Assembly: GCA_016932835.1 (NCBI GenBank)
Contig: JAFGCD010000037.1
Coordinates: 1-62,603 of the forward strand
DNA length: 62,603 bases
Direction of reading: 5' to 3'
DNA from: Sedimentisphaerales bacterium
GTDB taxonomy: Bacteria; Planctomycetota; Phycisphaerae; Sedimentisphaerales; Anaerobacaceae
Positions within the stretch are counted from its first letter, which is position 1. Every line of letters starts with the position of its first letter. The translations under genes and the position numbers were made by a program. The notes under the pieces are model-generated. The model was not told the DNA's origin and searched no databases. It saw only the letters and a program-made list of their open reading frames with translations. Below, piece by piece: positions 19,049 to 32,374 of this stretch.

Positions 19049-21124
19049 CTATATTATGATCTGCTCTGCGATCTGCTCAGGCACTTTTTCATAGTCCAGA
19101 GGCTCCATAGTAAAGGATCCCCGACCTGCGGTGACGCTCCTGATTTCGCTGGAATATCCGAACATCTCCACCAGCGGGACCTTGGCATCGATAACCTGCA
19201 TATTCCCGTGAACCCGGCACCCGCTGATCAGGCCCCTCTTTGCGAGCAAACTGCCCTGCACAGCCCCGAAATTCGCCTCCGGCACAATCGCCTGCAGCCG
19301 CATTACCGGCTCAAGAAGCACTGCTCCTGCATTTTTCAGGGCCTCTTCAATCGCAATGGCGGCAGCCTGCTCGAAAGCCAGAGAAGATGAATCCACAGAG
19401 TGGAAAGAGCCGTCAATCAGCGTAACTTTAACCCCGACAACAGGATAGCCCGCCAGTACGCCGCAGCCCAGTGAGTCCATAGCTCCTCTCTTGACGTCAG
19501 GAACGTACTCCCGGGGCACTGCATCACCCCCTACCTGGGCCTCGAATTCATTCTCACGACAACAATGACCATCCTCTGTTAGAAGCGGCTCCACCCGCAA
19601 AACGACATGCCCATATTGCCCATGCCCCCCTGTTTGACGGACAAATTTACCCTCGGCCTCAGCCGCCCGCATAATCGCCTCTCTATATGCAACCCGGGGC
19701 TTGCCCACCCTGATGTTTACACCCTTCTCCTTGACAAGTTTATGCTGGAGAACCTCCAGGTGGAGTTCTCCCATACCGCTTATGATGGTCTGTCCCGTCT
19801 CAGTGTCAAACTTGCATTCGAAGGTAGGATCCTCCCGCCTCAAATCGGCGAGAGCATCGGCAAGTTTAGCCTTCTCAGCGGAGGTGCGAGGCTCTATTGA
19901 CATATTGATGACGGTATGCGGAAAAGCGATGCTGGGCAGGGCAACGGGCTTTTTGGGGTCGCAAATCGTATCTCCCGTCAGAGTCTGCTTAAGGCCAATA
20001 ACAGCAACAATATCTCCTGCAGAGGCTGAATCGCAGATTATTCGCTCTTTGGCATGCATCTCGAATATCCTGGTAATGTTCTCACGCTTATCACGATTCA
20101 CATTCAGGACTCTCGATCCCGACTTGAGCTTTCCCTGGTAGATTCTCAAGAAATACAGATCGCCATGCACGTCGCCGGTTATCTTGAACGCCAAAGCAAC
20201 CATACTGCCTTTAGGGTCGCACTTAACCGGGATTTCTATGTTCTTATCGGACGGTTTATGCCCCATCAGGACGGGCCTGTCCAGCGGCGAAGGCAAATAG
20301 TCTATCACCGCATCGAGCAGCCTCTGAACGCCGATATACCTCAATGCAGATCCCACAAATACCGGCTGAAGCTCGTTCGCCAGAGTACCCTTGCGAATGG
20401 CTCGGCGGATTATGCGGGTATCGGCGGCCTTGTCGTGAACATAGATGTCCATCAACTCCTCATCGTGCTCGGCTGCGAGTTCAATCATCGTATGTCTTTG
20501 GCGCTCAGCAGCTTCCGTTAAATCCTCAGGAATCTGCGTTTCTTCGAAAGCAGCCCCCATTTGCTCGGTTTTGTAGAAGACGGCTCGCATCTCTATGAGG
20601 TCTATAACGCCCCGGAAAGAATCTCCGGCGCCGATAGGAAGCTGAAGGACGATAGGATTTGCGAGAAGCTTATCACGGATACTATCGACAGACATCTCGA
20701 AATCAGCACCGATCTTGTCCATTTTATTAATGAAGCAGACGCAGGGCAGATCGTATTTTCGGCCCTGCCTCCAGACTGTCTCGCTTTGCGCCTGTACGCC
20801 CTCGCTGCCGTCAAAAACCGCGACGGCTCCGTCGAGCACCCTCAGCGACCTCTCCACTTCCGCCGTGAAATCGATATGCCCGGGAGTATCGATAAGATTA
20901 ATTTCGCAATTTTTCCACGGGCACTTGGTCGCTGCCGAGGTAATAGTGATTCCTCGCTTCTGCTCTTCCTCCATAAAGTCCATAACCGCGGTGCCGTCGT
21001 GGACTTCGCCCATCTTGTATGTTTTGCCGGTGTAATAGAGGATCCTCTCAGTAACAGTGGTCTTACCGGCATCAATGTGGGCCATTATCCCGATGTTGCG
21101 CAGCTTACCAAGATTGCTTGACAT
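19049..21124 (-). CDS. fusA: Elongation factor G
   Basis: A 691-residue translational GTPase that drives translocation and, with RRF, ribosome recycling. G1 is AHIDAGKTT (about residues 15-23), G2 has [10 protein letters not shown]3 DTPGHID, G4 NKMD. Domains II-V follow, with the domain IV segment [18 protein letters not shown]. The ATG at 21124 is chosen (AGGA nearby and [18 protein letters not shown] fits family starts); a GTG nine codons earlier is possible. An intrinsic terminator separates it from rpsG, so it may have its own promoter; only a weak candidate (TTTGCG-17-TACAGT, about 21140-21170) was seen. T-rich sequence follows the stop without an obvious hairpin. Confidence 0.98.
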   Translation of the reverse strand: MSSNLGKLRNIGIMAHIDAGKTTVTERILYYTGKTYKMGEVHDGTAVMDFMEEEQKRGITITSAATKCPWKNCEINLIDTPGHIDFTAEVERSLRVLDGAVAVFDGSEGVQAQSETVWRQGRKYDLPCVCFINKMDKIGADFEMSVDSIRDKLLANPIVLQLPIGAGDSFRGVIDLIEMRAVFYKTEQMGAAFEETQIPEDLTEAAERQRHTMIELAAEHDEELMDIYVHDKAADTRIIRRAIRKGTLANELQPVFVGSALRYIGVQRLLDAVIDYLPSPLDRPVLMGHKPSDKNIEIPVKCDPKGSMVALAFKITGDVHGDLYFLRIYQGKLKSGSRVLNVNRDKRENITRIFEMHAKERIICDSASAGDIVAVIGLKQTLTGDTICDPKKPVALPSIAFPHTVINMSIEPRTSAEKAKLADALADLRREDPTFECKFDTETGQTIISGMGELHLEVLQHKLVKEKGVNIRVGKPRVAYREAIMRAAEAEGKFVRQTGGHGQYGHVVLRVEPLLTEDGHCCRENEFEAQVGGDAVPREYVPDVKRGAMDSLGCGVLAGYPVVGVKVTLIDGSFHSVDSSSLAFEQAAAIAIEEALKNAGAVLLEPVMRLQAIVPEANFGAVQGSLLAKRGLISGCRVHGNMQVIDAKVPLVEMFGYSSEIRSVTAGRGSFTMEPLDYEKVPEQIAEQIII

Positions 21125-21189
21125 TGCGTCCTGTCCCGCAACTGTAGTCACTCTATGTCGAATCGCAAACAGCGACTCATCAGACTCAC

Positions 21190-21235
21190 AAAAAAACTGC
21201 CACGGTCATCCTGCAAAAAAACGAGCCGTGGCAGT
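21190..21235 (-). terminator. Intrinsic terminator between rpsG and fusA
   Basis: Minus-strand stem ACTGCCACGG/CCGTGGCAGT (arms 21226-21235 and 21196-21205, 20-nt loop) followed by seven T. It lies 17 bases past the rpsG stop and splits the usual rpsL-rpsG-fusA unit. Confidence 0.9.
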
Positions 21236-21251
21236 TGGTATTCTGTCGTTA

Positions 21252-21725
21252 TCACCAGGCGAAATGTGCAAAGGCCTTGTTCGCCTCTGCCATTTTGTGA
21301 ATGTTTTCCCGTGTAGTCATTGCTCCTCCGGTCTCATTGTAGGCATCCATAAATTCGGAGGCCAGCCGCTGGCACATGGGTTTGCCCTTCTTCGATCTTG
21401 CCGAGGCGAGTATCCACCGGAAAGCCAGAGATTGCTGCCGCCTGCTGTTGACCTGCATCGGCACCTGATAGCTCGCCCCGCCGACGCGCTTGCTGCGAAC
21501 TTCGATCAATGGTTTGGCGTTGTTAATGGCCTTTTCAAAGACCTCAAGAGGCTCGGCGTCCGTGATTTTCTTGGCGATAATATCAAGCGCATCGGAAAAG
21601 ACCCGCTGTGCGGTGCTCTTCTTGCCGTCGAGCATCAGTGCATTGATGAACTTTGACACAAGCTTGCTGTTGAACCTCGGGTCCGGTTTCAGCTGCTGAC
21701 TTGAACTTGTAAACTTCTTGGACAT
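21252..21725 (-). CDS. rpsG: 30S ribosomal protein S7
   Basis: A 157-residue S7, primary binder of the 16S 3' major domain and E-site neighbour. Conserved parts: [54 protein letters not shown] and the C-terminal NKAFAHFAW. It follows rpsL by 36 bases and is followed by a strong terminator rather than directly by fusA. Confidence 0.99.
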   Translation of the reverse strand: MSKKFTSSSQQLKPDPRFNSKLVSKFINALMLDGKKSTAQRVFSDALDIIAKKITDAEPLEVFEKAINNAKPLIEVRSKRVGGASYQVPMQVNSRRQQSLAFRWILASARSKKGKPMCQRLASEFMDAYNETGGAMTTRENIHKMAEANKAFAHFAW

Positions 21726-21761
21726 AATCTGTACCTGGTTTTCCCCTGCTTCTGCTGCTCT

Positions 21762-22127
21762 TTATTTCTTTGCTCCGTACTTGCTGCGTCCCTGCTTTCG
21801 GTTGGAAACACCGGCACAGTCAAGAACGCCCCGCACAATATGATAACGCACACCCGGCAGGTCTCTCACTCGACCGCCTCGGATAATAACGGTGCTGTGC
21901 TCCTGGAGATTATGATCGATGCCAGGGATATACGCGGTCACTTCCTTTCCGTTTGTCAGTCGCACACGGGCTATTTTCCGCAAAGCGGAGTTAGGCTTCT
22001 TTGGCGTTTGCGTTCTGACAATAAGACAAACGCCGCGTTTCTGCGGACAACCACGAATATCCGATATTCTTTTTTGCCCTTTTGATTTCGATCTCGGACG
22101 TTTCACTAACTGATTAATAGTCGGCAT
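21762..22127 (-). CDS. rpsL: 30S ribosomal protein S12
   Basis: A 121-residue S12, the decoding-centre protein that controls accuracy. It has [12 protein letters not shown] and the [11 protein letters not shown] loop (Lys43 intact). At residue 88, in the loop [13 protein letters not shown], Arg replaces the usual Lys; the same K88R change is a known streptomycin-resistance substitution in other bacteria. The surrounding sequence is otherwise ordinary. It lies between rpoC and rpsG. Confidence 0.99.
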   Translation of the reverse strand: MPTINQLVKRPRSKSKGQKRISDIRGCPQKRGVCLIVRTQTPKKPNSALRKIARVRLTNGKEVTAYIPGIDHNLQEHSTVIIRGGRVRDLPGVRYHIVRGVLDCAGVSNRKQGRSKYGAKK

Positions 22128-22157
22128 AATTTCAATCTCTTACAGCACAATAGTCAA

Positions 22158-25100
22158 TTACTTGATACCTAAAGCTTCCTTGATAGCGGCTTCGGCTTTT
22201 GCTTCTGCCTCTTTGGCCTCTGTCAACTCGTCCATTTCCACAAATTCCTTCGGCAAAGGCGCTTCGACAAGATGCTTCACTTTCAACTCCAAATGCGGTT
22301 TGAAGGCTGTACCGGCCGGTATCAGATGGCCGAGTATAACATTCTCCTTCAAGCCATGGAGCTCGTCCACTTTACCAGCCAAGGACGCCTGAGTCAAGAC
22401 TTTTGTCGTTTCCTGGAAGCTGGCCGCGGCGATAAAGCTCTCGGACCACAGCGAAGCCTTGGTGATACCCAGCAACAGTGTCTGGGCGGTTGCCGGCTTT
22501 GCTTTCTTGCCCTTTGCAGGGGCGCCGCCTATCATCTCGACCTTCTCGTTCAGTGTTGCCAGGTCTTTTTTGTCGATAACCTGCCCTTCTGCGACGTCGC
22601 TTACATCTCCGGCGCCGGTTATCTTCAGGCTTTGCATCAATCTCTGATTTTCTTTTCTGAAGACAAACTTATCGACTACCTCGCCGGGCAGGAACAAGCT
22701 GTCTCCGACAGACTCAATTTCGACCTTTCTCATCATTTGCGAACAAATGATTTCAACATGTTTATCGTTGATATTGACGTTTTGCGAACGATATACGTTT
22801 TGAATTTCACCAAGCAGATACCTCTGAAGGGCCTCCTCTCCTTTGATTCGGAGGATATCATGCGGCACGAGCGGTCCATCGGTGAGCGCGTCTCCTGCTT
22901 CGACCAGGTCGCCGGTGTGGACATTGAGGTGCCTGTCGCGAGGGACGTGGTGTTCTTTCTCCATTTCGCTTTCTTCGTTGCGAATGGTAATCGTCATTTT
23001 ACCCTTGCGTTTATCACTTCTCAACTCGACCCGGCCGCTGATTTCCGCCATAGCAGCGGGGTCCTTTGGTTTCCTGGCTTCGAAGACTTCTGTAACTCTG
23101 GGCAAACCACCGGTGATATCCTGCGTACCGCCTGTAGCTCTGGGCTGGTGTGCAAGCAATTGCCCGGCCTGCACCTTCTGGCCCTCGACAACTTCAATTC
23201 TAGCCCCTGCAGGCAGATAGTGGACGTCCAGTATTTTACCCTTGGTGTCCTCAATAATAATCTGGGGGTGTTTATCGCCCTTATGCTCGATAACGATGGG
23301 TTTGCCGGCTTGCCCCTTTCGTTCTTCCTCGATTCCGATGGTTTCGCCTTCCACAATGTCAACAAACCGTATGAGGCCGTCAACCTCAGCCAGGATGGGG
23401 ATACGGTGAGGGTCCCATCTAAACAGCGGAGTGCCGGCTTTGACTTTGCTCTTGTCATCGATCAGGATAACACCGCCGTAGGGGACTTTAAACCTGTCCA
23501 GTTCGCGGTTTTTAGCGTCAAGAAGCAGAATTTCTCCATTTCGCTTCAGAGCGACGATATTTTCATCGCCGTCTTCAGCCTTGACCGAAACAGCGTTAAT
23601 ATCACGGTACTGGATTGTCCCGGCCTGCGGAGCGTTCTGCTGACGCTCAAGAATAGCTCTTTCAGCCACTCCGCCGGTATGGAATGTACGAAGCGTCAAC
23701 TGTGTACCGGGCTCCCCGATCGACTGAGCTGCGACGATTCCGACCGCGCCGCCTTCCTCGACCAACAAACCCGTGCTCAAATCCCAACCATAACACTTAG
23801 CACAAACGCCAAACGCGCTATCGCAGGTCAGCGGGCTTCTTATCCTGATCGCATCAAGACCGAGCGATTCGATCTTAGCCGCCGCTTCATGGTCTATGAC
23901 CTCGTTCTCTCGAACGATCATCTCATCGGTGATTGGGTTGCGAATATTATCGCGAGCCGTCCGCCCGACAATGAGTTCCGACAAGGACACATCGACCTGG
24001 TCGCCTCTACTGACCACACTTTTTGTAATACCCTGCAGCGTTTGGCAGTCGCGCTCCATAACAATCACGTTCTGCGCGACGTCTATAAGCTTTCGCGTAA
24101 GATACCCGGAATTCGCGGTCTTCAACGCCGTGTCGGCCAGCCCCTTGCGTGCGCCGTGAGTGGAACTGAAGTACTCAAGAACCGTCATGCCCTCCCGGAA
24201 GTTCGATTTGATCGGCGTCTCGATAATCTCACCGCTGGGCTTTGCCATCAATGCTCTCATGCCGGCAAGCTGCTGAATCTGGTCAACGCTGCCTCGTGCG
24301 CCCGAATCGCTCATGAGGAAGATAGGATTCAAATAGGGTGTTCCGTCATCTTTCGTATCGTTCCTGAAGCCCCGCATCATTTCGCTGGTGACCGCAACTC
24401 GGGCATTTGTCCAGGCGTCGATAACCTGATTGTAGCGTTCCCCCTCGGTGAGCACTCCATCGTTGTAGTTTTTGAGGATTTTCGCTATTTTTTTCTCGGT
24501 CTCTTCGATAATTTCCTGCTTCCTGGGCGGTATTTTCAAGTCTGTAACGCCAAAACTAAGGCCGGCAAGCGTCGCATACCTGAAACCCATATCCTTGATT
24601 CTATCCAGCAGGTCAACCGTCTCGGCGGAACCGGCATACTTGAAACAATCGCTGATTACCTGGCTCAGTTTCCTCTGCGACATCGTAGCATTATAGAACG
24701 GCATTCCCTCCGGCAGCGTATCATTAAAGATACACCTGCCGACGGTAGTCTCCAAAACAGTCGGTTTGGGGCTTGTAACATCGACTTCCGCCTCTCCCTT
24801 TTTCTTAGCCGAGGCAGTCGCAATGATATCGCCTTCGAGCTTCTTGGCTATGCGAACCTTGATTCTCGTGTGCAAGTGGATCTTGCCGGTATCGTATGCC
24901 ATCATTGCTTCGAAAGTATCCTTAAACGCCGGAATTAATCTTTCGTCCGTTATCGCCGTCCAGTCGCGAGGATCGTAGTGCGTCAGGTAGTAATTGCCCA
25001 TCACCATATCCTGAGACGGCCCAACCATTGGCGAACCGTTTGACGGCGAGAAAATGTTCCCTGTAGTCATCATCAGAATATGTGTTTCCGCCTGAGCCTC

Positions 25101-26507
25101 GACGCTGAGGGGCAAATGGACTGCCATCTGGTCGCCGTCAAAGTCGGCATTGAAACCCTTGCATGCCAGAGGATGAAGCATAATGGCATTGCCCTCAACC
25201 AGGACCGGCTCGAAAGCCTGGACGCCCATTCGGTGAAGTGTGGGGGCACGGTTGAGCAATACCGGATGCTGATGAATCACTTCTTCCAAGATATCCCAAA
25301 CCTGCTCGTCGCGACGCTCTATCATCCTCTTGGCGCTCTTGATTGTATCGGCCAGGCCGTGCTGCTTGAGCTTTCGGATGATAAAAGGCTGGTATAATTC
25401 AAGGGCTATCTTCTTCGGCAAACCACACTGATACAACTTCAGGTTGGGCCCTACGACGATTACCGAGCGAGCCGAATAATCGACGCGCTTGCCGAGCAGG
25501 TTCTCACGGAACCGCCCCTGCTTGCCCTTGATCATATCGGTCAGAGACTTCAAGGGGCGATTGTTACTGCCCAGAACCGGCCTGCGACAGCGCCCGTTGT
25601 CCAGCAGTGAATCAACGGCCTGCTGAAGCATGCGTTTCTCGTTGCGGATAATGACATCGGGAGCGTTCAGGTCGATAAGTTTTTTGAGACGGTTATTTCG
25701 ATTGATAATCCGCCTGTAAAGATCGTTGAGGTCGCTCGTTGCGAAATTGTCCCTTTCGAGAAGAACCAGCGGTCTCAGGTCCGGCGGAATAACCGGAACC
25801 ACGTCAAGAACTATCCACTCAGCCTTGCTGTCGCTGTTAATGACCTCATTGATCGTTTTCAATCGCTTCGTAAGATCTTTGATCTTCTGCTTGCTGTTGG
25901 TCTTCTCCATAGCCTGTCGTAATTCGACAGCGACGGCATTCAGGTCCATTTGTGCGAGCAGCATTTTGATCGCTTCAGCTCCCATCGTCGCCTTGAACGC
26001 GCCGCCATACTTGGTGATCGCCTCTCGGTACTCGTCTTCGCTGAGCAACTGGCCCGTTTTCAGAGGGCTCTGACCCGGATCGACTACGACATAATCCTGG
26101 AAATAGACCGTTTTCTCCAGGTCCGAACTCTTCATCGCCAGAATTGTGCCCAGGCGATTCGGAATGGCCTTGAAGAACCAGATATGCACAACGGGCGCTG
26201 CAAGATTGATATGCCCCATCCGCTTGCGACGGACCCGACTATGTGTAACCTTCACCCCGCAACGATCGCAAATGATGCCTTTGAACTTGGTTCCCTTGTA
26301 CTTTCCGCACGCACATTCCCAGTCTCGCTCAGGCCCGAAGATGCGTTCGCAGAACAAACCGTCTTTTTCGGGTCGATAAGTCCGGTAGTTAATCGTTTCC
26401 GGCTTGCGAACCTCCCCAAAGGACCAACTCCGAATATCATTTGGACTGGCCAAGCCGATCTTAACCGACCCGTAATCGTTAATGCGATCGTATATATTTC
26501 CTAACAT
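22158..26507 (-). CDS. rpoC: RNA polymerase beta' subunit
   Basis: A 1449-residue beta' subunit. The N-terminal zinc site has CACG...CDRCG (about residues 68-92). The catalytic Mg motif NADFDGD is near residues 450-458. The second zinc site ([11 protein letters not shown]) is near 895-910, followed by the trigger loop and the C-terminal clamp parts. Length is close to the bacterial norm; an extra Lys/Glu-poor insertion of the enterobacterial type is not obvious. It lies 48 bases after rpoB and before rpsL. Confidence 0.99.
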   Translation of the reverse strand: MLGNIYDRINDYGSVKIGLASPNDIRSWSFGEVRKPETINYRTYRPEKDGLFCERIFGPERDWECACGKYKGTKFKGIICDRCGVKVTHSRVRRKRMGHINLAAPVVHIWFFKAIPNRLGTILAMKSSDLEKTVYFQDYVVVDPGQSPLKTGQLLSEDEYREAITKYGGAFKATMGAEAIKMLLAQMDLNAVAVELRQAMEKTNSKQKIKDLTKRLKTINEVINSDSKAEWIVLDVVPVIPPDLRPLVLLERDNFATSDLNDLYRRIINRNNRLKKLIDLNAPDVIIRNEKRMLQQAVDSLLDNGRCRRPVLGSNNRPLKSLTDMIKGKQGRFRENLLGKRVDYSARSVIVVGPNLKLYQCGLPKKIALELYQPFIIRKLKQHGLADTIKSAKRMIERRDEQVWDILEEVIHQHPVLLNRAPTLHRMGVQAFEPVLVEGNAIMLHPLACKGFNADFDGDQMAVHLPLSVEAQAETHILMMTTGNIFSPSNGSPMVGPSQDMVMGNYYLTHYDPRDWTAITDERLIPAFKDTFEAMMAYDTGKIHLHTRIKVRIAKKLEGDIIATASAKKKGEAEVDVTSPKPTVLETTVGRCIFNDTLPEGMPFYNATMSQRKLSQVISDCFKYAGSAETVDLLDRIKDMGFRYATLAGLSFGVTDLKIPPRKQEIIEETEKKIAKILKNYNDGVLTEGERYNQVIDAWTNARVAVTSEMMRGFRNDTKDDGTPYLNPIFLMSDSGARGSVDQIQQLAGMRALMAKPSGEIIETPIKSNFREGMTVLEYFSSTHGARKGLADTALKTANSGYLTRKLIDVAQNVIVMERDCQTLQGITKSVVSRGDQVDVSLSELIVGRTARDNIRNPITDEMIVRENEVIDHEAAAKIESLGLDAIRIRSPLTCDSAFGVCAKCYGWDLSTGLLVEEGGAVGIVAAQSIGEPGTQLTLRTFHTGGVAERAILERQQNAPQAGTIQYRDINAVSVKAEDGDENIVALKRNGEILLLDAKNRELDRFKVPYGGVILIDDKSKVKAGTPLFRWDPHRIPILAEVDGLIRFVDIVEGETIGIEEERKGQAGKPIVIEHKGDKHPQIIIEDTKGKILDVHYLPAGARIEVVEGQKVQAGQLLAHQPRATGGTQDITGGLPRVTEVFEARKPKDPAAMAEISGRVELRSDKRKGKMTITIRNEESEMEKEHHVPRDRHLNVHTGDLVEAGDALTDGPLVPHDILRIKGEEALQRYLLGEIQNVYRSQNVNINDKHVEIICSQMMRKVEIESVGDSLFLPGEVVDKFVFRKENQRLMQSLKITGAGDVSDVAEGQVIDKKDLATLNEKVEMIGGAPAKGKKAKPATAQTLLLGITKASLWSESFIAAASFQETTKVLTQASLAGKVDELHGLKENVILGHLIPAGTAFKPHLELKVKHLVEAPLPKEFVEMDELTEAKEAEAKAEAAIKEALGIK

Positions 26508-26555
26508 CTAACGCCCCTTGGAATTGACAATTGATATTTCAATAATCAACCGGTT

Positions 26556-29500
26556 TTACAGAGCAGTATTTCCCAAACGCTTCTTCTCAAGCTGTATGTT
26601 CAGCCCCAAACCTCTTATCTCATTGCAGAGCACGTCGAAAGACAGCGGCGTCCCGGCCTCGAGGGTATTTTGGCCCTTGACCATGGACTCGTATATCTTC
26701 GTGCGTCCTTCGACATCGTCACTCTTGACCGTAAGCATCTCCTGAAGGGTATAAGCGGCGCCGTAGCCTTCCAGCGCCCACACTTCCATCTCACCGAAAC
26801 GCTGCCCGCCGGTCCTGGCTTTTCCTCCCAACGGCTGCTGCGTAATCAGGCTGTAAGGCCCGGTCGCTCTGGCGTGAATCTTGTCGTCGACAAGATGGTG
26901 CAGCTTCATCATATAGATGTAACCGATAGTTGCTCGCTGATCAAACGGCTCTCCCGTTCTGCCGTCATATAACTGAGTCTTCAGGGCATTCGGCACGTTC
27001 ACAAAGAACTCGTCGGCCCCGGGAATAAGCCCCTTCTCTTCAATCTCGGCACGCCTCTGCGCCATGGACTCGTTCGCCTCGGCGGTCAGAAGCTGAATAT
27101 CATCTTCGGAAGCGCCGTCGAAGACCGGTGTATTCGCGCTGAAACCGAGGACTTTCGCCACCCAGCCAAGATGTGTTTCCAGGATTTGACCGACGTTCAT
27201 TCTGCTTGGGACACCGAGGGGATTCAGCATAATATCAAGAGGAGTTCCGTCTTCGAGGAAAGGCATGTCCTCCTCAGGCAGAATCTTTGCGATGACACCC
27301 TTATTGCCGTGGCGTCCTGCCATCTTATCCCCGATTGACAGCGTTCTCTTGATAGCAATATACACCTTCACCATCTGCAGAACGCCGCTGGGCAGCTCAT
27401 CCCCATGCTTGAGTATTTCAACTCGGCGGGCCGTCTCTTCCTGGCTCTCGGTAATCTTGGCCCAGAACTTATCCACAATCTTTTGAACCTCGTCTCGCGC
27501 AGAGGCGGGTCTGACCCACTTGATGCTGAAATTCTCTATCTGCTCGTAAACAACCTCGTCATCGTCACTTGCTCCGACTTTCTGACGCGTTGAAGGATCG
27601 ACAATATTGACTTCCAGCTTCTTGTGGACGGCCTCGATCATTCGCCTGAACAAGATACATTCCTTCGCCCGCATCTGCTGCTGGTATTCTTTGATCTGCG
27701 CAGATAATGCTTTTTTCTGATCTTCGGATCCGGCGCCGCGTCTTGTGAATCGCTCTGTCTTGATCACCACTCCCTCGTATCCGCTCGGCAACTCGAGTGA
27801 ATCGTTTTTAACGTCCTCGCCCACCCTGCCGAATATCGCGTGCAAGAGCTTCTCTTCAGGCGTCAGCTCGGTCTTGCTTTTCGGCACGACTTTGCCGACA
27901 AGGATATCGCCCGTGCATACTCTGGTACCCTCCCGCACTACTCCGTTTTCGTCGAGGTTGCGCAGGGCCCTTTCGCTGACGTTCGGAATGTCCGCAGTGA
28001 ACTCTTCCTTGCCCAGGCGGGTCTCGCGAACTTCGGCAGTAAACTCGTCGATGTGGATACTGGTGAAACTGTCGTCCTTGCACAGCTTCTCGCTGACAAT
28101 TATAGCATCTTCGAAGTTGAACCCGTCGAACGACACAAACCCCACAAGGATGTTTTTACCGAGCGCCAAGACACCGTTTGAAGTCCCGCCGCCATCGGCT
28201 ATGACCTGCCCCTTGTGGACCCTTTCGTCCAGACTAACGACCGGTTTCTGGTTCAAACAGGTTCTTTCATTGAGACCTATGAATTTTTCCAATTCATATT
28301 CGTCGGTTTCGTTGATCACTATTTTAGTCGCATCGACTTGAGTGACAACGCCGCTGGTCTCGGCCCGGACGACCATGCTGGAGTTACTCCCGACGACCTT
28401 CTCCATGCCCGTTCCGACCAAAGGCGGTTCGGTCTTGAGCAGCGGCACGGCCTGCCGCTGCATGTTCGAGCCCATCAGGGCGCGGTTTGCGTCGTCATGT
28501 TCGAGGAACGGGATGAGCGATGCCGATATACCGACTATCTGCTTTGGCGAGATATCGACATAATCGACTTCATTGCTGTCCACGTGCGAAAGTTCGGCGC
28601 TCTTGCGAGCGAGAACATATCCTTTGGGAATCCTACCTGTTGCCGGGTCAACGGCGCTTGGCGGAGCAAATATCGCCCTCATCTCCTCATCGGCGCGCAG
28701 ATACACGACCTCGTCGGTAACCTTGCTGTTCTTCACCCTGGAATACGGCGTGAGCAGGAAGCCGTACTCATCTATCTTTGCGAATATCGCCAGTGATGCG
28801 ATCAGGCCGATATTCGTGCCTTCCGGCGTCTCGATCGGACATATCCTGCCGTAGTGGCTGATGTGAACGTCGCGAACCTCGAAGCCGGCGCGTCTTCTGT
28901 TCAGGCCGCCGGGCCCCAACGCCGAGAGACGCCTCTCGTGCGTCAACTGGCTCAATGCGTTGGTCTGGTCCACGACCTGGCTGAGTTCGCCGCGTCCGAA
29001 GAAGTAGTTTATGCTGCTCGATACGCTTTTGGAATTCACAAGGTCGGCTATGCGGGGGGCCTCCTCGGCGTCCCTTTTCATGCTCATACGCTCCTGAACC
29101 GTCTTGCGAAGCTTGAGCAGGCCCTTTCTGATCTCGTCGGCGGCAAGCTCGTCAATCGTGCGAAGCCTCCTGTTGCCGAGATGATCGATGTCGTCCACTA
29201 TCCCCTCGTTGTTCCGCAAGGCCGCGATGTATCTCATTGTGTTCAGGAAGTCTTCCGGACGAAGCGTCATTTCACTCTCATCGACCGACTGTTCGAACTT
29301 CCTGTTCAGCCTGAACCTGCCGACCTTGCCGAGACGATACCGGTTGGAGTCGAAGAATTTCTCGGCGAAAAAGGCCTTGGCCTTCTCTGCGTTCGGGGGG
29401 TTGCCCGGGCGCAGCCTCATGTAGAATTTCAGCAGCGCCTGCTCATGGCTTTCGCAATCGTCTTCCGCCAGCGTGGTCAGAATCATGGGATCGCGAGCCA

Positions 29501-30374
29501 CCTCGATCACTTCGATCTCGACGGACTTTTTGGATTTCTTCGCTTTGGTCGTTTTCTTCTTCGAACTCTTGCTCTTGGGCTCCGACAGAGCAGCCTGTAC
29601 GATAGAGACTTTGTCGCTGAACTGCGCGCCGGCCTTCACTAATATCTCGCCTGTTTCCGTATCGACTACGGGCTCAACGGCCCACATCGTGGGCGTAAGC
29701 TTATTCAAAGGCACTTTCGCGGTCTCGTAGAAAAGACGCAGAATCGAGGGAGTCGTACTATAGTTCGGATCGATCGCACGCAGAAAGACGGTAGCCGGTA
29801 TTTTGCTCGACTGGTCGATTTTCACCGCCAAGACGTCCTTATGAGTAACGCCTATCTCTATCCAGCTTCCTCGTTCCGGTATGATCCTGCCGCCGTGAAG
29901 AACCCTGTCACCCTCTTTGCTTTCGATCAGAAAATCCACGCCGGGACTTCGATGCAGCTGGCTGACTATTACCCTCACGGCGCCGTTGATTATAAACTCG
30001 CCGCCTCCTATCATAACCGGCACTTCGCCCAGATACATCGCCTGTTCGGTCGAATCGTCACTCTTCTTAGTCTTGAGCCTGCAATGAATTTTCAGCGGAT
30101 AACCATAAGTGAGGCGAAGCTGCCGACACTGAGTGGGCGTATAGTGAGGCTTTTCCAATTCGTAACAGAGGTATTCCAGCGTCATGTTCTTGTCGTAGCT
30201 CTCGATGGGAAATATCTCTCGAAACAGCGCCTCAAGCCCGACGTCTTTTCTTCTCGTAGGGACGGTGTCCTTCTGTAGAAAGTAGTCGAAGCTCTTCCTC
30301 TGTATTGCGACCAAATCCGGAATTTCAACGACATCCCGAATCCTGCCAAAACTACGAATAGTTTGTGAGACCAT
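26556..30374 (-). CDS. rpoB: RNA polymerase beta subunit
   Basis: A 1272-residue beta subunit. It begins [20 protein letters not shown], and the rifampicin-site region is present ([30 protein letters not shown], about residues 460-490). The E. coli-equivalent contacts Q513, D516, H526, R529 and S531 are conserved, while F514 and M515 are both Val. A Lys-rich low-complexity insert ([18 protein letters not shown], about 263-282) lies in the N-terminal half. The C-terminus joins rpoC. Gene order rplL, rpoB, rpoC is standard. Confidence 0.99.
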   Translation of the reverse strand: MVSQTIRSFGRIRDVVEIPDLVAIQRKSFDYFLQKDTVPTRRKDVGLEALFREIFPIESYDKNMTLEYLCYELEKPHYTPTQCRQLRLTYGYPLKIHCRLKTKKSDDSTEQAMYLGEVPVMIGGGEFIINGAVRVIVSQLHRSPGVDFLIESKEGDRVLHGGRIIPERGSWIEIGVTHKDVLAVKIDQSSKIPATVFLRAIDPNYSTTPSILRLFYETAKVPLNKLTPTMWAVEPVVDTETGEILVKAGAQFSDKVSIVQAALSEPKSKSSKKKTTKAKKSKKSVEIEVIEVARDPMILTTLAEDDCESHEQALLKFYMRLRPGNPPNAEKAKAFFAEKFFDSNRYRLGKVGRFRLNRKFEQSVDESEMTLRPEDFLNTMRYIAALRNNEGIVDDIDHLGNRRLRTIDELAADEIRKGLLKLRKTVQERMSMKRDAEEAPRIADLVNSKSVSSSINYFFGRGELSQVVDQTNALSQLTHERRLSALGPGGLNRRRAGFEVRDVHISHYGRICPIETPEGTNIGLIASLAIFAKIDEYGFLLTPYSRVKNSKVTDEVVYLRADEEMRAIFAPPSAVDPATGRIPKGYVLARKSAELSHVDSNEVDYVDISPKQIVGISASLIPFLEHDDANRALMGSNMQRQAVPLLKTEPPLVGTGMEKVVGSNSSMVVRAETSGVVTQVDATKIVINETDEYELEKFIGLNERTCLNQKPVVSLDERVHKGQVIADGGGTSNGVLALGKNILVGFVSFDGFNFEDAIIVSEKLCKDDSFTSIHIDEFTAEVRETRLGKEEFTADIPNVSERALRNLDENGVVREGTRVCTGDILVGKVVPKSKTELTPEEKLLHAIFGRVGEDVKNDSLELPSGYEGVVIKTERFTRRGAGSEDQKKALSAQIKEYQQQMRAKECILFRRMIEAVHKKLEVNIVDPSTRQKVGASDDDEVVYEQIENFSIKWVRPASARDEVQKIVDKFWAKITESQEETARRVEILKHGDELPSGVLQMVKVYIAIKRTLSIGDKMAGRHGNKGVIAKILPEEDMPFLEDGTPLDIMLNPLGVPSRMNVGQILETHLGWVAKVLGFSANTPVFDGASEDDIQLLTAEANESMAQRRAEIEEKGLIPGADEFFVNVPNALKTQLYDGRTGEPFDQRATIGYIYMMKLHHLVDDKIHARATGPYSLITQQPLGGKARTGGQRFGEMEVWALEGYGAAYTLQEMLTVKSDDVEGRTKIYESMVKGQNTLEAGTPLSFDVLCNEIRGLGLNIQLEKKRLGNTAL

Positions 30375-30437
30375 TTGGTACTCCCTTCACGGGCGAACGG
30401 AACACAGCATTATTGCCTTTGCAGGAGGCTGCTTCTA

Positions 30438-30926
30438 TCAGGCTAACTCAACGACAGCACCGGCGGCTTCAAGCTGCTTGACAATCGCCTCGCCGTCTTC
30501 CTTGCTGACACCCTCTTTCACCGGCTTGGGCACGCCGTCCACAAGATCCTTGGCTTCCTTGAGACCCAGTCCCGTAATAGCTCGGACCTCCTTTATGACC
30601 TGAATTTTCTTGTCGCCGAATTCCTTAAGGATTACGTCGAAACTGGTTTTCTCCTCTGCTTCCTCAGCAGGTCCTGCGGCGGGACCGGCAACCATCACTG
30701 CGCCGCCGCTGGCAGGCTCGATACCGTGCTCTTCCTTAAGGTAATCACCCAATTCCTTGGCCTGCATGAGCGTAAGACCTACTATTTTATCGCCAAGCTT
30801 CTTGATGTCGCTGCTCCACTTCTTAGACTCTTCGGCTTTGGCCTCTTTGGCTTTCTCTGGGGCCTTGGCTTCTTTCGTCTCCTCTGCCTTCGCAGCCTCT
30901 TTGGTTTCTTTAGCTTCTTCTGCCAT
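30438..30926 (-). CDS. rplL: 50S ribosomal protein L7/L12 with charged N-terminal extension
   Basis: A 162-residue stalk protein that recruits GTPase factors. The C-terminal domain is typical ([39 protein letters not shown]). The usual protein is 120-130 residues; here a Lys/Glu/Ala-rich segment of about 35 residues ([16 protein letters not shown] and onwards) precedes the N-terminal dimerisation helices ([20 protein letters not shown]). The ATG at 30926 was preferred over an unrelated open stretch of 19 codons upstream. It lies between rplJ and rpoB. Confidence 0.97.
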   Translation of the reverse strand: MAEEAKETKEAAKAEETKEAKAPEKAKEAKAEESKKWSSDIKKLGDKIVGLTLMQAKELGDYLKEEHGIEPASGGAVMVAGPAAGPAEEAEEKTSFDVILKEFGDKKIQVIKEVRAITGLGLKEAKDLVDGVPKPVKEGVSKEDGEAIVKQLEAAGAVVELA

Positions 30927-31068
30927 TTTGAATAAACTCCTATAGTTCCAGGCCCGGCGGTAGCTGAAACTCCATCGTCTCATTTAACCCGTTTCCGGGG
31001 CAACCACTCAAGCAATCAATAATTTGCGATTCACACCGGCCGAGCCGGACGCATCTTCAAAAAGCTCT

Positions 31069-31602
31069 CTATGCCGCTTCTCTTTCATCCCCATCGGCCA
31101 AGGTCTTGATACACCCGGCAATAATGCCCGCAGGTCCCATCACCGCGCCGGCCAGGATTGCCGCCGGCGATTTTATCAAGGTAACTATCTCGCCCAGCAG
31201 CTCAGTACGAGTTGGCATAGCCGCCACTTTCGCCGCAGCCTCGGCATTCATCACGGAGCCGTCGAGGAAAGCGCCTTTTATCTCAACCACCGGTATTTTC
31301 TTCGACCACTCAGTCACTTCCTTGGCAACATCAACTATGCTGTCGCCCCCGTAAGCTATCGTGCAGCAGCCGGAGAAAATGTCCGCAGCAGCCCCCATAT
31401 CCTGAGCCTCCAGGGCTTTCTTAAACAAGGCGTTATGAACGACCATCAGCTTTATGCCTTTGGACTTCAACTCGCCGCGCATGATATTGTTGTCAACACC
31501 CTTGACGCCGCGTGTGCTCAATACCAGAAAATCACGGACATTCTCTTCCGTGATCTTCTTTTCCATCTCGGCCTGCAATAAACCTTTTACGTATTTACTC
31601 AT
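31069..31602 (-). CDS. rplJ: 50S ribosomal protein L10
   Basis: A 177-residue L10, the stalk base that binds L7/L12 dimers through its C-terminal helix. It starts [17 protein letters not shown], with [32 protein letters not shown] in the RNA-binding part and [14 protein letters not shown] at the end. In many bacteria the L10-L12 complex represses this operon; a specific site was not identified. It lies 46 bases after rplA. Confidence 0.98.
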   Translation of the reverse strand: MSKYVKGLLQAEMEKKITEENVRDFLVLSTRGVKGVDNNIMRGELKSKGIKLMVVHNALFKKALEAQDMGAAADIFSGCCTIAYGGDSIVDVAKEVTEWSKKIPVVEIKGAFLDGSVMNAEAAAKVAAMPTRTELLGEIVTLIKSPAAILAGAVMGPAGIIAGCIKTLADGDEREAA

Positions 31603-31648
31603 TTTTCTTACCCTGCAATGTCATATCCGATATCGATGAGCGCAAAGC

Positions 31649-32326
31649 TCAGAAAGCAATCGTCACACTCGGACTCATCGTCGCCGAAACGCAAATTTTC
31701 TTGATATAAGTTCCCTTGGCCGCCTGGGGCTTGATCTTCTTGATGTGCGTTATAAACGCCTCGATGTTCTCGTTGAGTTTCTCTGACTCGAAGCTCTGCT
31801 TGCCGACCACCGCGTGAACATTACCGCCTGCATCGTTCCTGAATTCCACCTTGCCTGCGGCAAACTCCGCCACCGCCTTTGCGACGTCGCCGGTAACAGT
31901 CCCGTTCTTCGGGGAAGGCATCTTGCCCTGAGGTCCCAGAACACGGCCCAGTTTTCCGACCTTGCCCATTACCTTCGGAGAAGCGATGGCAACGTCGAAA
32001 TCCAGCCAGCCGTCACTAACCTTCTTGACGAGTGCATCGTTTCCGGCCTCGACGGCACCGGCCGAAAGAACCGCCTCGATATCGGAATCCTCACAGAACG
32101 CCACAACCCGCTTTTTCTTGCCGATGCCGTGCGGCAAAGAAATGGACCCTCGAACCAGTTGGTCTGCCTGCTTCGGGTCAATCCCCAGATGCACAACACA
32201 CTCGATGCTCTGGTCGAACTTCGCCGACTTGAAGGACTTTACCTTCTCGACCGCATCTGCCAGCAGAATCGGCTCGTTCGTCACCAATTCGGCTTCTTTC
32301 CTGTATCTCTTGCTTCTTAACGCCAT
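31649..32326 (-). CDS. rplA: 50S ribosomal protein L1
   Basis: A 225-residue L1, mobile stalk protein of the E site and translational repressor of the L11 operon in many bacteria. Conserved: [25 protein letters not shown] and the C-terminal [18 protein letters not shown]. It follows rplK by 48 bases. Confidence 0.99.
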   Translation of the reverse strand: MALRSKRYRKEAELVTNEPILLADAVEKVKSFKSAKFDQSIECVVHLGIDPKQADQLVRGSISLPHGIGKKKRVVAFCEDSDIEAVLSAGAVEAGNDALVKKVSDGWLDFDVAIASPKVMGKVGKLGRVLGPQGKMPSPKNGTVTGDVAKAVAEFAAGKVEFRNDAGGNVHAVVGKQSFESEKLNENIEAFITHIKKIKPQAAKGTYIKKICVSATMSPSVTIAF

Positions 32327-32374
32327 ATCATCTATCTCGAATCGCCTAAAGTCATCATCAATAATCTAACACCG

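Noticed and set aside
22272..24938. An open frame of 888 codons antisense to rpoC
   Set aside because: It is opposite a highly conserved gene, has no recognisable domain or start signal and fits the codon bias of the real strand. The same reasoning rejects the 198- and 262-codon frames opposite rpoB.
26556..30374. Rifampicin-resistance substitutions in RpoB
   Set aside because: The main contact residues are conserved; the Val changes at positions equal to 514 and 515 in E. coli are not enough to call resistance.
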